Shown here: one piece after another, positions 16,174-25,021 of the stretch
Numbering within the stretch: the stretch's first letter is position 1
How the letters are laid out: every line of letters begins with the position of its first letter
DNA from: Frankiales bacterium
Lineage (GTDB): Bacteria > Actinomycetota > Actinomycetes > Mycobacteriales > SCTD01
DNA length: 43,769 nucleotides
NCBI GenBank assembly: GCA_025464795.1
Contig: JAODNB010000316.1
Span: forward strand, 1-43,769
Direction: 5' to 3'
Translations under genes and position numbers: made by a program
Notes under the pieces: generated by a model
What the model was told of the DNA's origin: nothing
What the model saw: only the letters and a program-made list of their open reading frames with translations
Database searches by the model: none

Positions 16174-17182
16174 GCGTGCCACCCCTCGAATGGTTGGGCG
16201 GGGGGTGCCGCTCGCCCCAACGCAGCCCCGCGTAGCACGTCGCGCCTGCCGGGAGCAGGCCCCAGAAGCTGATCAACCGGTAGAGCAACACCGCCGACAA
16301 GGCCGTCGGTGCCGACCCGCCGTACGCCACCAGCGCGACGGTGAGACTTCCCTCTACGACACCCAGACCGCCAGGAGTGAAAGGCAGCATCGCGGCGAGC
16401 TGCGCGGCGCAGTAGGCCAGCAGGAGTCCCTGCCAGGGAGGGGCACTGCCCAGTGCGAAGAAGGCCAGGGCCAGGCACAGCGCGTCCGAAAGCCACACCA
16501 CCAGCAAGAGACCACCGGCCACGACCAGCTGGAACCCGTCGATCTTGGTGCGGCTCAGGTCGCCCGCCCACTCCGAGATCGGTGCTGTCCGAGACGGATG
16601 CTCAGGCCGAAGCCGAACCACGACCCGGTCAAGCCAGGCGGCGCACCAGCGCAAGGACCTGCCGGGAAGGCTGAGGTGCCGGAGCAGGTACAGCAGCACA
16701 GCGGCGACACCCACGACCGCGAGCACCACCAGACTCGTCAGCCGGAGGTCCGGCACCGAGCTCGATGCGTCGCCTGCCACCTCGGCTCCGACCAGAGCAA
16801 GGGCCGCAAGGGCAGCCAGGTACAGAACCGTGGAGACGGCCAGCACCCAGCCAGTCATCGCCGGGTCGACACCTCGACGGGACAGTCGACGGAACGTGAC
16901 CGCTCCCGAGACGGCGACCCCACCCGGTAGGCAGTACGCCGCGGCTTGGGATGCAATCCCTACTGCAGACATGGGGAGTAGCGCGACGTCTCCCCCTCCC
17001 CCGGAGCGAAGGAGCTGACGCAGCGCCGCTCCGTAGCCGACGTACGACGCCAGTTCGGCGATGACCGCGGCAGCCAGCCAGGCCCCTCGCACGTGTGTCA
17101 GGTCGTCAGCGGCGGTGAGCAACTCGCTGCTGCTGTCCACAAGGACTCGGGCGGCGAGGCCGGCGAAGACCAGCATCAGCAC
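16166..17182 (-). CDS. LPG-synthase/YbhN-type (PF03706) membrane protein
   Basis: 338 residues with about eight membrane helices. It matches the lysylphosphatidylglycerol synthase transmembrane family that corresponds to the flippase half of MprF: an early HVRGAWLAAAVIAELASYVGYG segment (core: AELASYVGYG), YCLPGGVAVSGAVTFRRLSRRG, and the late hallmark MLPFTPGGLGVVEGSL followed by LYRLISFWGLLPAG. It would move aminoacyl- or other modified phospholipids across the membrane. Start GTG 17182 is the first usable codon after the stop of the synthase-like gene; the frame is open a little further up without an ordinary start. It overlaps the lipoprotein gene downstream. Confidence 0.87.
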   Translation of the reverse strand: MLMLVFAGLAARVLVDSSSELLTAADDLTHVRGAWLAAAVIAELASYVGYGAALRQLLRSGGGGDVALLPMSAVGIASQAAAYCLPGGVAVSGAVTFRRLSRRGVDPAMTGWVLAVSTVLYLAALAALALVGAEVAGDASSSVPDLRLTSLVVLAVVGVAAVLLYLLRHLSLPGRSLRWCAAWLDRVVVRLRPEHPSRTAPISEWAGDLSRTKIDGFQLVVAGGLLLVVWLSDALCLALAFFALGSAPPWQGLLLAYCAAQLAAMLPFTPGGLGVVEGSLTVALVAYGGSAPTALSAVLLYRLISFWGLLPAGATCYAGLRWGERHPPPNHSRGGTHV

Positions 17183-17231
17183 AAGGGCGGCAACGTGGCG
17201 CCGGGCAGGCCGACCTCGCGGACTCAGGCGC

Positions 17232-19007
17232 TCAGTCCGTTCGATAAGGGGTTAGGCCCCGCCGCGGGAGTCGAGGGCGAGGCAGGACCAGGAAGGCCTC
17301 CGCCCGCAACGCAGCGAAGGCCACGCGAGGCAAGTCGCCGGCTCCTGCGAAACACAGGAACCGCGGCTCCCACACCGGACGGAACTTCGCATTGAAGCGG
17401 TAGAGCGACTCGATCTGGAACCACCTCGAGGCGAAGAGCAGCAGGCCGCGCCAACCACGGATCACCGGACCAGCCCCCAGCCGCTCCCCACGCTCCAGGG
17501 CAGAGCGGAACACCGCGAAGTTCAGAGACAAGCGCGCGATACCCAGCTCCGGGGTCGACTCGAGTGTCTTCACGATGAGCAGCTCGTTCACTCCGTTCTC
17601 AGCTGTGCGGTCGCGCCGCATAAGGTCCAGCGACAATCCATCACTGCCCCAGGGTACGAAGTGCAGGAACGCCCTCAGCTGCCCTTCCTTGCACGCCATC
17701 ACGACGACGCAGTCGGGATCCTGCGGGTCCGCGAACCGGCCCAGGGCCATCGAGAAGCCGCGCTCGGTCTCCGCACCACGCCAGGCTTCAGCCTGCCGGC
17801 GCAGGTGCAGTCGGGTGTCTTCCGGAAGGTCAACCACGCGGCTGACGGTCGTGACATAACCCGCGCGCTCAACCCGAGCTACAGCCTGGCGGACCTTGCG
17901 CATCGCACGCCCCTCGATGCTGAAGTCAGCCACCTCGACGACGGCTTCGTCCCCCATCTCGAGGGCTGTCAAGCCGGCCCGGGTCCAGGCTGTGCCCGCT
18001 GCCTCGCTGCAGCCCATCACCCCAGGCGCCCAGGCATGCTCATCGGCAAGCTCGAGAAAAGCCTTGATCGCGCCTGGCCAGGCCTCGGGATCACCGAGCG
18101 GATCCCCACTGGCGAGGATCACACCGGAAACGACCCGGTAGGCGATGCACGCCTTGCGGGTCTGCGACCAGACCACGCTCTTGTCCCGACGAAGCGAGAA
18201 GTAGCCCAACGCGTCCCGTCTGCCGTGCACGGCCAGCAGCTTGCGCATTCCTCTCTCGTCGTCGTCGGTGAGCCGCGGGAGGGGTGTGCCCGGTCGCAGC
18301 AGCAGGTAGAGGAAGCTGGCGCCACTGAACGCCCCGAGCGCAAGCAGTGCATCGCCCACCAGATCGGCAGTGGCCTGACCCCGGTGATCGGGCGTGAACT
18401 GCAGCGGTCCGTTCAGACCGACGAGACCGTCGAGAACGTGCCTGGACGTCGTGAGCAGGTTGAAGGCACTAGCAAGGCGGTCTTGTCGCAGGGCGATGAA
18501 GCACACGCCGAGCACGTAGCTGACCAAGAGCAGCAGCAGCCCAACCCCCAAGGCCCTCCAGCGGGTACGTGGATCCGCGCGGGCGTAGAAGTCGCGGTGC
18601 ACGACGAGCAACCCGACGAGCAGAACCAAGGAAACAAGCGCCTCCTCGACATCGAGGCCCTTCAAGATGTGCAGTGCGACGCTCGCGGACAACAGCACGA
18701 CCGTAAGCCGGAAGGCCCGGCGCTTGCGCCGCCGCAACCCATGGGCCAGCAAGACCAGCAGAACACCGACGACCAACGTCGCAGCAGTACTCACGTGCGA
18801 GAGCCCACCGGGCACGTACTCTCGAAGCCGGTGCAGACGACTCGCCTGGGACTTGGTCAAGGCGCTCACGAGATCGAGCAGCCCGATGAAGGCGCACGCC
18901 AGCGACGCGGCAATCGGGACCCATGGCCGGCGCCCATGATCAGCGCTGGGACCGCCCTGCCGCTCAGACCACGCTGCTCCCTGGTCGCCGGTGGAATAAG
19001 GGCCCAT
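17232..19007 (-). CDS. MprF-like aminoacyl-phosphatidylglycerol synthase with DUF2156 domain
   Basis: 591 residues. The N-terminal third holds about six membrane helices, and the C-terminal half is the cytoplasmic DUF2156/PF09924 domain, a GNAT-like fold that transfers an amino acid from tRNA to phosphatidylglycerol in MprF enzymes. Seen: SGDPLGDPEAWPGAIKAFLE, the FSIEGRAMRKVRQAV helix, VVMACKEGQLRAFLHFVPWG, SLDLMRRDR, and a terminal FNAKFRPVWEPRFLCF stretch characteristic of the family. Full MprF fuses this to the flippase half; here that half is the next gene. The amino acid donor cannot be told from sequence. Start: ATG 19007; GTG 19055 adds 16 residues. Confidence 0.86.
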   Translation of the reverse strand: MGPYSTGDQGAAWSERQGGPSADHGRRPWVPIAASLACAFIGLLDLVSALTKSQASRLHRLREYVPGGLSHVSTAATLVVGVLLVLLAHGLRRRKRRAFRLTVVLLSASVALHILKGLDVEEALVSLVLLVGLLVVHRDFYARADPRTRWRALGVGLLLLLVSYVLGVCFIALRQDRLASAFNLLTTSRHVLDGLVGLNGPLQFTPDHRGQATADLVGDALLALGAFSGASFLYLLLRPGTPLPRLTDDDERGMRKLLAVHGRRDALGYFSLRRDKSVVWSQTRKACIAYRVVSGVILASGDPLGDPEAWPGAIKAFLELADEHAWAPGVMGCSEAAGTAWTRAGLTALEMGDEAVVEVADFSIEGRAMRKVRQAVARVERAGYVTTVSRVVDLPEDTRLHLRRQAEAWRGAETERGFSMALGRFADPQDPDCVVVMACKEGQLRAFLHFVPWGSDGLSLDLMRRDRTAENGVNELLIVKTLESTPELGIARLSLNFAVFRSALERGERLGAGPVIRGWRGLLLFASRWFQIESLYRFNAKFRPVWEPRFLCFAGAGDLPRVAFAALRAEAFLVLPRPRLPRRGLTPYRTD

Positions 19008-19067
19008 AGGCGCAGGGTAGGTGGCCGAGCCTATGTCGACGCTGAGAAGCGACACCGAGTCATGCCG

Positions 19068-19838
19068 CTACCAGAACGCGTGGCTGACGATCTCCTGAAC
19101 TGCCGCGACGACCAGGTCCGGAGCCTCGGCGGGAAGCAGATGGCCGCCCGGCACCGTGCGCAGCTGGCTCCGCGGCAAGCGGGCGGCCAGGTCAGCCGCA
19201 GCAGCAGGGGACACGGTTCGGTCGGACCCCCCGGTGAGGACGAGCGAGGGCACCTCGACCTCACCCAGCCGCGCAGCCAGATCCGCGCTGTCCCGCACCA
19301 GATACGACTGCTCGAGCGCGAAGGACGACGCCGCGCCTTCGCGCAACCAGCGCATTCCGGCTCGACGGACCTGCCTTCGGTCTGTCGCGGGCAGGCTGCT
19401 GCCTGTAGCCGCTACGAACGATCGTGGAGACAGCACTGCCGAGCCACAGACCACGACGCCAGCCAAGCGTCGGATGCCCGGTAGGGCAAGCAATCGGTCA
19501 GTCGGATGGATGGCGAGCGGACTTCCGACGCTTCCGATCAAGCACAGGCCAGCGACCAGCTCCGGATGGTTCAGTGCGAGCTCCAGTGCCACCCCTCCGC
19601 CCCAAGAGTGGCCGACGACGACGAGCCGTTCCACATCCGACGCGCGCGCCAGAGCCGCCAGGGCACTGGCATTGCCGGCGAAGTCCTGCGCCGAGGTGCC
19701 GTCATACCCCGGCCTGTCGGGAGCGACCACACGGAGACCCTTGAGCGCCGCCACGACCGGGTCCCACTCGCTGCCCCGCCCCGGCTGCCCGTGCAACAGC
19801 GCCACCGGGCGACCGTCACCGTGCCAGGACCCGCGCAT
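19068..19838 (-). CDS. Alpha/beta hydrolase
   Basis: 256 residues, cytoplasmic (no signal). Classic alpha/beta-hydrolase layout: oxyanion motif LLHGQPGRG, nucleophile Ser in GHSWGGG, acid Asp in TGGSDRTVSP, and His in VPGGHLLPAEAP. A cap region of about 90 residues sits between the nucleophile and the acid. The substrate cannot be predicted. ATG 19838 is chosen; the frame stays open upstream but that part is antisense to the divergent esterase gene and reads as Arg/Pro-rich non-coding. It lies upstream of the MprF-like gene on the same strand with a gap of about 60 bp. Confidence 0.87.
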   Translation of the reverse strand: MRGSWHGDGRPVALLHGQPGRGSEWDPVVAALKGLRVVAPDRPGYDGTSAQDFAGNASALAALARASDVERLVVVGHSWGGGVALELALNHPELVAGLCLIGSVGSPLAIHPTDRLLALPGIRRLAGVVVCGSAVLSPRSFVAATGSSLPATDRRQVRRAGMRWLREGAASSFALEQSYLVRDSADLAARLGEVEVPSLVLTGGSDRTVSPAAAADLAARLPRSQLRTVPGGHLLPAEAPDLVVAAVQEIVSHAFW

Positions 19839-19906
19839 GAGGCGAGTATGTCGGTAGGCAGTGGGGCTCCGAGCACTAGCGTGCCTGTCCGAAGCTGGAG
19901 GATCCG

Positions 19907-20977
19907 ATGGCGTCCTGGTCGCTGGGCAGCCCCTGGTTCGCCGTGCCTCCGCTCGCTGTCGCACTGGTCCTGATGCTCCGGTCGGCACCTCGTCTCGGTC
20001 GGCACCGTGGCAGAGCTCTGGCCCTCCTGGCACTGCTGGTGGCGATGGCCCAGTACGCGAACTCCTACTTCGGCTACCTGCCACAGGCCGGGGACCTCGT
20101 CGGTGCGTGGCCCTGGCCCGTCGCCACGCTGTCGGCGACGGGCCCGCACCCACGCGGAGCCGTCGTCACGCTCAGGATCAGCGGTGCACGGAGCGGCGCC
20201 CCTGCCCGCGATGCGCTGGTCTACCTGCCACCTCAGTACTTCGAGAACCCGTCACAGCGCTTTCCGGCGCTGTACCTGCTGCACGGTTCGCCGGGTGTGC
20301 CACTCGACTGGTTCCGCGGTGGCGAAGCTGCCGTCGCTGGCCTTGGCGCCGCCCGCCGGGGCTTCCCCGCCATCCTCGTCGCGCCAAGGATGTCCAAGGG
20401 CTGGCTCGATGACTCCGAGTGCGTTGACCGGCGTAGCTTGCCTGCAGAGAGCTACCTGGTTCAGGACGTGGTCCCGACCATCGACCACGTCCTCCGCACC
20501 CGTGCCGATTGGGCGTACCGGGGCCTCGCCGGCAACTCGGCCGGCGGATACTGCGCGCTCAGCATCAGCCTTCGCCACCCGATGCTGTTCTCCAAGGTCG
20601 CGGCACTGTCTCCGCTGATCAGACCGACCTACGCCTATGGGAGCCTCAAGGATCTGTTCGAGGACCCCCCGAACCTCACCTCGGCGATCAACACCCACAC
20701 TCCCGCGTGGCTTCTGAACCACGAGCCGGCGGCGCGCAGAGTGGCTCTGCGACTCGATGTCGGACGTCAGGATCCCGTCGCCGCCGGCGCCAAACAGCTC
20801 GCCCAACTGGACGCATCACTGGGAGGCCACCCGCAGGTCATCCTCCGCGCCGGCGGCCACACCTTCCGGGTCTGGCGCCCGGCTCTGCGCGACGCGGTTC
20901 TGTGGTTCGCCCAAGGCGCGTGTCCCCCACAGCCGTCTGGGCTTGCGAGCCCATATTGCGCAACACAGCACCCGTAG
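19907..20977 (+). CDS. Membrane-anchored esterase (paralogue of 14609-15787)
   Basis: 356 residues: two N-terminal membrane helices, then an outer esterase domain of the esterase D/antigen 85 type. The blocks are ALVYLPPQYFENP, YLLHGSPGVPLDWF (oxyanion region), the nucleophile elbow GNSAGGYCA, LDVGRQDPVAAGA for the acid, and AGGHTFRVW for the histidine. ATG 19907 has a strong GGAGG 5-6 bases upstream. The shared order of two helices plus NSAGGYCA/YSTGGYCA with the other copy shows gene duplication. A 13-bp hairpin follows the gene. Substrate unknown; acyl chemistry on envelope lipids or glycans is inference. Confidence 0.85.
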   Translation: MASWSLGSPWFAVPPLAVALVLMLRSAPRLGRHRGRALALLALLVAMAQYANSYFGYLPQAGDLVGAWPWPVATLSATGPHPRGAVVTLRISGARSGAPARDALVYLPPQYFENPSQRFPALYLLHGSPGVPLDWFRGGEAAVAGLGAARRGFPAILVAPRMSKGWLDDSECVDRRSLPAESYLVQDVVPTIDHVLRTRADWAYRGLAGNSAGGYCALSISLRHPMLFSKVAALSPLIRPTYAYGSLKDLFEDPPNLTSAINTHTPAWLLNHEPAARRVALRLDVGRQDPVAAGAKQLAQLDASLGGHPQVILRAGGHTFRVWRPALRDAVLWFAQGACPPQPSGLASPYCATQHP

Positions 20978-20998
20978 GGAATCCCGCAGGAGGTAGCG

Positions 20999-21026
20999 AG
21001 CTGTCGGCGCGTCCGCGCCGACAGCT
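20999..21026 (+). terminator. Strong hairpin, probable terminator
   Basis: A perfect 13-bp inverted repeat (AGCTGTCGGCGCG / CGCGCCGACAGCT) with a 2-base spacer, 22 bp after the esterase stop. There is no T-run, which is common for GC-rich actinobacterial terminators. It could equally act as an mRNA-stabilising 3' structure. Confidence 0.65.
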
Positions 21027-21052
21027 GGACCGGTCGGGTCGAGAATGGACGG

Positions 21053-21277
21053 ATGACTCTGCCCGCTATGAACTCCGAGACGCCAGCTCATCAGAACAAC
21101 GTCCGCCTGGTCGTCGTGTGCGACAAGCGGCAGCCTACCTACCTCAAGCGGGCCACCGACCTGGAGCACGCGCTGCAGAAGGCGGCGGCGAAGCTGGGCA
21201 TCGAGCTCGAGGACATGCCCGGCCTGCGAGGTCTCTGTGTCGAGGCCGTCAGGTCGGCGGAGATCCACCATCGCTGA
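21053..21277 (+). CDS. 74-residue hypothetical protein
   Basis: A small soluble basic/acidic protein with one predicted strand (NVRLVVVCDKRQ) followed by two amphipathic helices (ATDLEHALQKAAAKLGIELED and LRGLCVEAVRSAEIHHR). No family is recognised. Most codons end in G or C, in keeping with coding sequence. It starts 27 bp after the hairpin that ends the esterase gene, so it is probably transcribed separately. It overlaps the convergent iron-permease-family gene by 29 bp. No good ribosome site precedes ATG 21053; ATG 21068 is an alternative. Confidence 0.6.
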   Translation: MTLPAMNSETPAHQNNVRLVVVCDKRQPTYLKRATDLEHALQKAAAKLGIELEDMPGLRGLCVEAVRSAEIHHR

Positions 21278-21680
21278 CGCATCCGACTCCCGATTGTTCT
21301 GAGAGAGCTTCGCTCCGAACCTGTAAGTGGTGCTCGCCGAGCGCAGCGAGCTCTAGCTCGGAGGCCGTCTCGACCTGAAGCAGCCGGTTGTCGGCCCCCG
21401 GAAGCACCCGAAGGATCTCATCGAGCTTTCGCTGGATCGCTGCCTGCTGACGCGCCTGGGTGTGCTGCAGGGCGAACACCATCACGAGCGTCACCGCGGC
21501 CGCCAGAGCCTCGAAGGCTGTCAGCAGAGGAGTTGCCCGGGGAGCCAGCAGCGCCGCCACCAGGAAGGCCACGCTCACCACTGCGGCGACCACACTCGCG
21601 GCGCTGCTCTGAGACATCTCGCCCAGCGCGTGCAACCCTCGGCTTGCCGCTGGGCGGTGGGCTACCTCCGGGGGGCTCAC
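21249..21680 (-). CDS. Low-affinity iron permease family membrane protein
   Basis: 143 residues with two membrane helices (about 27-47 and 52-70) followed by a cytoplasmic tail matching the PF04120 family: FALQHTQARQQAAIQRKLDEILR and a following ADNRLL...ELEALGEHH-like acidic stretch. Despite the family name, iron transport has not been shown for most bacterial members, and two helices are few for a transporter. Start GTG 21680; ATG 21617 would remove residues that align with the family's N-terminal region. The divergent neighbour is the GT51 gene. Confidence 0.8.
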   Translation of the reverse strand: MSPPEVAHRPAASRGLHALGEMSQSSAASVVAAVVSVAFLVAALLAPRATPLLTAFEALAAAVTLVMVFALQHTQARQQAAIQRKLDEILRVLPGADNRLLQVETASELELAALGEHHLQVRSEALSEQSGVGCVSDGGSPPT

Positions 21681-21883
21681 GCGATCGCTCGATCAAGGAC
21701 CATGAACCTCAGATGCCCAGGGCCGACGAGGGCAATCCATCGCCGGCCCTCACCTGTGGCAGGAGCAACGCGCTCAGGAAGTTGTGACGGAGCCGACTCC
21801 CCCCGTCGGCACGGATGGTTCCGTTGTGGCGTTGTACCCATGATGAACACGATGAGCGCTTTCTCGCGTGCAGGCAGACTCGT

Positions 21884-22645
21884 GTGAGGCAGGACATCGA
21901 CGTCCGGCCCTCCCCGTCGTCGCGACCTCGCCCGGGCCGCCGCCGTGGACGTCGAGCCAGACGCGTCTTGCTCGTCCTCCTCACTGCGGTCGTTGTCCTT
22001 CCTCTCGTCGCCGTGGGAGTTCTCTGGCCCCTGACACCTTCGGTGGACGACGCAGAGGCCCGCATCGAAGCCCGGCTTGCCTCTCACGGTGCGAAAGACC
22101 CGCATGCGGTACCCCGCCCAGACAAGGTCGGGATCGCTGTGATCGCCACGGAGGACAGTCGGTTCTACCGCCATCATGGACTCGATGCCCTGGGCGTAGT
22201 GCGGGCGGCCATGTCTGCCATCAGCGGCAGCCACCACGACTTCGGTGGCGCCACGCTGGATCAGCAGCTCGCGAAGAACCTCTACACGAGCAACAGCCTG
22301 CCTGCCAAGGTCGAGCAGGTCGTGCTGTCGTTCAAGCTGGAAGCGCAGTACAGCAAGTCTCAGATCCTCGAGATGTACCTGTCCGAGGTCTACTTGGGGC
22401 ACGGCTTCTACGGGCTGCCAGCGGCCTCGCGCGGCTACTTCGGAGTCGCGCCTGCGGACCTCACCTGGGCGCAGGCGAGCGTGCTGGCCGGCCTGGTGCA
22501 GGCTCCCTCGGCATACGACCCCTACTCGCATCGAGATCTGGCGAAGTCGCGACAGCGGCACGTTCTCGATCGCCTGGTCGCCATCAAGACGCTGACCGCC
22601 GCGCAAGCCGACGCGGCCTATAGCGCCCCCCTGAACCTGCAGTGA
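21884..22645 (+). CDS. Monofunctional biosynthetic peptidoglycan glycosyltransferase (GT51)
   Basis: 253 residues from GTG 21884: an Arg-rich cytoplasmic start, one membrane helix, and a complete GT51 domain, with no transpeptidase domain. Motifs in order: ATEDSRFYRHHGLD (catalytic Glu90), FGGATLDQQLAKNLY, LSFKLEAQYSKSQILEMYL, and EVYLGHGFYGLPAASRGYFG. It polymerises lipid II into glycan strands outside the membrane. In the second motif the usual GGSTITQQ is read as GGATLDQQ, a variation to note. The start could be slightly upstream; no clear ribosome site is seen. A second GT51 domain is in the class A penicillin-binding protein at 28838-31108. Confidence 0.85.
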   Translation: MRQDIDVRPSPSSRPRPGRRRGRRARRVLLVLLTAVVVLPLVAVGVLWPLTPSVDDAEARIEARLASHGAKDPHAVPRPDKVGIAVIATEDSRFYRHHGLDALGVVRAAMSAISGSHHDFGGATLDQQLAKNLYTSNSLPAKVEQVVLSFKLEAQYSKSQILEMYLSEVYLGHGFYGLPAASRGYFGVAPADLTWAQASVLAGLVQAPSAYDPYSHRDLAKSRQRHVLDRLVAIKTLTAAQADAAYSAPLNLQ

Positions 22646-22686
22646 CCTCGTTCAGCCAAGCAAACCCTGCCCGGGGAGGGGTGTCG

Positions 22687-23373
22687 TCACACCGGAGCGG
22701 TCGTGCTGACTCTTCCGATCGTGACGAACTCGTTGTAGCGGAACACCCTCCCCACAGGTCGAGGTAACGGGAAGGAGTAGTGCGACATCGGCTCGATCCC
22801 CACCTCGACGAAGTGCGCTTCGGCTGCGGCCGAGTCGACAAACCTCATATGGGTGTCATCGCTGGCAAACCCCCGCTCCTGAGGCGTGATCACGATGACT
22901 TTCCCCCCGGGCCGTACGAAGCCGATGTAGCGCCGTAGCAGCTCAAGGGCCGTGGCCTCGGAGACGTGCTCGAGAACGTGAGCGAGCAGCAAAGAGTCGA
23001 ACGCGGCCGGCCGAGCATGCCGGCTGATGGCGAACTCATCGGGAAGATACGCCTCGAGGCCGCGGGCCCTCGCCGCGTCGACAGACCGAGCGTTGTGATC
23101 GACGCCGACGCCGTTGCCGTCCACATGGACAAGGTTCCGCCCCAGCCCGCAGCCGATGTCGAGGACCCGGCCCGGAGCCAGGCCTCGAAGGTTCCAGCGG
23201 TAGGGACGCTGAACGTCAAGCAGGGTTTTCCAGCGCGAGCCGGACAGCGCTTCCAGCCTTTGCGTGTAGCTGTCGCTCGCAGTGGTGGCAACCGGCTCGT
23301 GTGTGGGCACATCCGAAGGAAGCAGGTGGGTTCTGCAAATGGGCTGAACGTCTGGTGCCACATTCGCAGTCAT
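22687..23373 (-). CDS. Class I SAM-dependent methyltransferase
   Basis: 228 residues. SAM-binding motif I is VLDIGCGLGRNL, the motif II acid lies in GVGVDHNA, and the post-motif segment AFDSLLLAHVLEHVSEATALELL is typical of small-molecule or glycan methyltransferases; GFVRPGGKVIVITPQ follows. Start ATG 23373 (GTG 23379 is 2 codons longer). It follows the leftward glycan operon on the same strand, separated by the remnant gene at 23554-23771, so it may once have been part of that operon and may methylate its sugar product (inference). Confidence 0.82.
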   Translation of the reverse strand: MTANVAPDVQPICRTHLLPSDVPTHEPVATTASDSYTQRLEALSGSRWKTLLDVQRPYRWNLRGLAPGRVLDIGCGLGRNLVHVDGNGVGVDHNARSVDAARARGLEAYLPDEFAISRHARPAAFDSLLLAHVLEHVSEATALELLRRYIGFVRPGGKVIVITPQERGFASDDTHMRFVDSAAAEAHFVEVGIEPMSHYSFPLPRPVGRVFRYNEFVTIGRVSTTAPV

Positions 23374-23553
23374 GCACACTGTCGTTGACGGCCACGCGCC
23401 TCGACCAGGAGCGGGTCTCTAACAGCCCGGTGACCGGCTGACCCCCTCGATGCGCCTGGCGCGATGGAGCCACGGCCAATGTTCTTCACATGGGACGACT
23501 GGAGGCTTCTTCGACCACGTTCGTCCTCGCGTCCATCGATGGGCCTGGCTGCG

Positions 23554-23771
23554 CAGGACGAGCGGGGTATCGACGTACCACTTATCGGCCCGCAGAACTC
23601 GGGCGGTTCCCCACAGGAGACGCGGGTCGGGTCGCGCCCTTAGAGGAAGCTCCACAATCGACTGCTTGAGGTGCCGCAGAGGGCGAGCCCGATAAGGGCT
23701 GAGAAAACCGAAATGACCAGCGCAGGGAATATCGCAGCGGATCCCGGACGAGGCAACCCCTGGACCTTCAC
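23554..23771 (-). pseudogene. Frameshifted remnant of a polytopic glycan-locus membrane protein
   Basis: Reading leftward, GTG 23771 overlaps the flippase stop (GTGA) and opens a frame of 43 residues (ending IGLALCGTSSSRLWSFL) that stops at TAA 23640. In another phase, 23637-23554 reads ARPDPRLLWGTARVLRADKW then YVDTPLVL. Both pieces match consecutive stretches of the intact protein at 40169-42217 (VFPALVLGC..., GISGTSSTKLWAYLNGARPDPHLL...). The second piece is identical at 17 of 28 positions by hand alignment. A single frameshift near 23640 and loss of everything after about residue 90 make this a broken paralogue. A further short match in a third phase (RTNVV) near 23530 may be a second frameshift. 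Confidence 0.78.
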
Positions 23772-25021
23772 ACCAGGACCCTCCGCGCCTCGCGACGTTC
23801 GCGCCCGCGGACACGAGCGAGCGGCAACAAGGCGAGCACCGCGAAGACGCTCCCTACGACAAAGGCCAACGAGACCTGACGCAGCACGTCACCCGGAAGC
23901 CACGCCACGCCCACACCTATGGCACAGGCAACCGTCCAGGTGCCGGCGATGGCCCGATGCCTTCGCCGTGCAAGAGCGGCTTGCCCCTCGACGTTCGCGA
24001 TCACGAACAACGCCGACCCCAGGGCCAGGAGTACGAGCGTGGTTCCGCTGATCTGGTAGTCCTGTCCGAACACCCAGCGGAGCACTGGACCGCCCGCGGC
24101 GGCCGTGACCAAGACGGCCGAGCCCCCGAGAGCAAGCACGGCGAGCTCCACCCGCCGCAGAGAGGCGGAGAATCCTTGATCGTCGCCTCGGGCCAGCGCA
24201 GCTGCCAGTCCGGGCAGCAGCACGGCTTGAACCGCAGCAAACAGGAACAGCGGGATCCGTGCCACGAGCAGCGCTGCGAAGAACCGCGCTGTTTGAGCCG
24301 AGTCGGCTGGAACCCTTCCGTAGACCAAGAGGGGGGCGCTGTTGGCGAGTGCCTGGGAGGCGAAGGCAGCAAGGACCAGCCAGCGCAGGTTCGCACCAAA
24401 CCGACGCCGGTCGGGGCTCCCCTCCCGCGCGGGCATGAGGAAGGCCAATCGCGGCGCGACGAGCAAGACGGACAGCGCAGTTGAGCCTGCGAGGGCGTAG
24501 CCGAAGGGGGCTGCGGCGTGCACGCCCCCACGGGCAAGCGCTGCAGCGGCAACGACGCGCAGCAGGCCCTCCAAGGCGAGCTGCGCCGCATAGGCGCCGT
24601 ACCTGGCCCCGCCGGCGGCAACCCCGCGAAGCACGTAAGCCATAGCTTGAGCCACAAGGTTGAGCTCGACGGCCGCGACCATGCCGAAGTCGCGCCCGAG
24701 AGCGCGGTGCAGCGGAGAGAGCGCCAGGAGCGAAGCCGCTCCCACCGCGAGGAGCATGATCATCGCTGCCCGCAGCCCGGCGTTGAGGACGGGACGAACG
24801 GGCCGCTCGTGGGCGCGCAGCTCCGCGACGCTCCGCGCCAGCTCCTGCTCGAGCGGGAGGAAGAGCCCGATGCCGACGGTCACCGTGAGGAGCCAGAGAA
24901 CCGAGAGAGCGGCAAACCGCGTGGGGTGGCAGGCCCTGGCTGCCATGCCCAAGAACAGGTAGGACGAGACGCCGAACAGGACGAGTCCGGCGCCGACGGT
25001 GGCGCCGTAGCGGATCTTCAC
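23768..25021 (-). CDS. Polysaccharide flippase-like membrane protein
   Basis: 417 residues with about twelve to fourteen hydrophobic segments and no soluble domain. The pattern of helices and the internal VFGQDYQISGTTLVLLALGS stretch (common form: 'fG.dy...a..l..La...') match MATE/Wzx-type polysaccharide exporters. It would move a lipid-linked glycan made by the operon's glycosyltransferases across the membrane. Start GTG 25021 overlaps the preceding stop as GTGA. A much longer frame upstream is antisense-like noise inside the glycosyltransferase gene. Its stop overlaps the start of the broken fifth gene. Confidence 0.78.
   Translation of the reverse strand: MKIRYGATVGAGLVLFGVSSYLFLGMAARACHPTRFAALSVLWLLTVTVGIGLFLPLEQELARSVAELRAHERPVRPVLNAGLRAAMIMLLAVGAASLLALSPLHRALGRDFGMVAAVELNLVAQAMAYVLRGVAAGGARYGAYAAQLALEGLLRVVAAAALARGGVHAAAPFGYALAGSTALSVLLVAPRLAFLMPAREGSPDRRRFGANLRWLVLAAFASQALANSAPLLVYGRVPADSAQTARFFAALLVARIPLFLFAAVQAVLLPGLAAALARGDDQGFSASLRRVELAVLALGGSAVLVTAAAGGPVLRWVFGQDYQISGTTLVLLALGSALFVIANVEGQAALARRRHRAIAGTWTVACAIGVGVAWLPGDVLRQVSLAFVVGSVFAVLALLPLARVRGRERREARRVLV

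Noticed and set aside
17661..19484. A 607-codon open frame on the plus strand
   Set aside because: It is antisense to the MprF-like and alpha/beta hydrolase genes, is Arg/Gln/His-rich and has no domain; GC-rich DNA often gives long antisense frames.
21677..22606. A 309-codon minus-strand frame
   Set aside because: It is antisense to the GT51 gene, which has all catalytic motifs.
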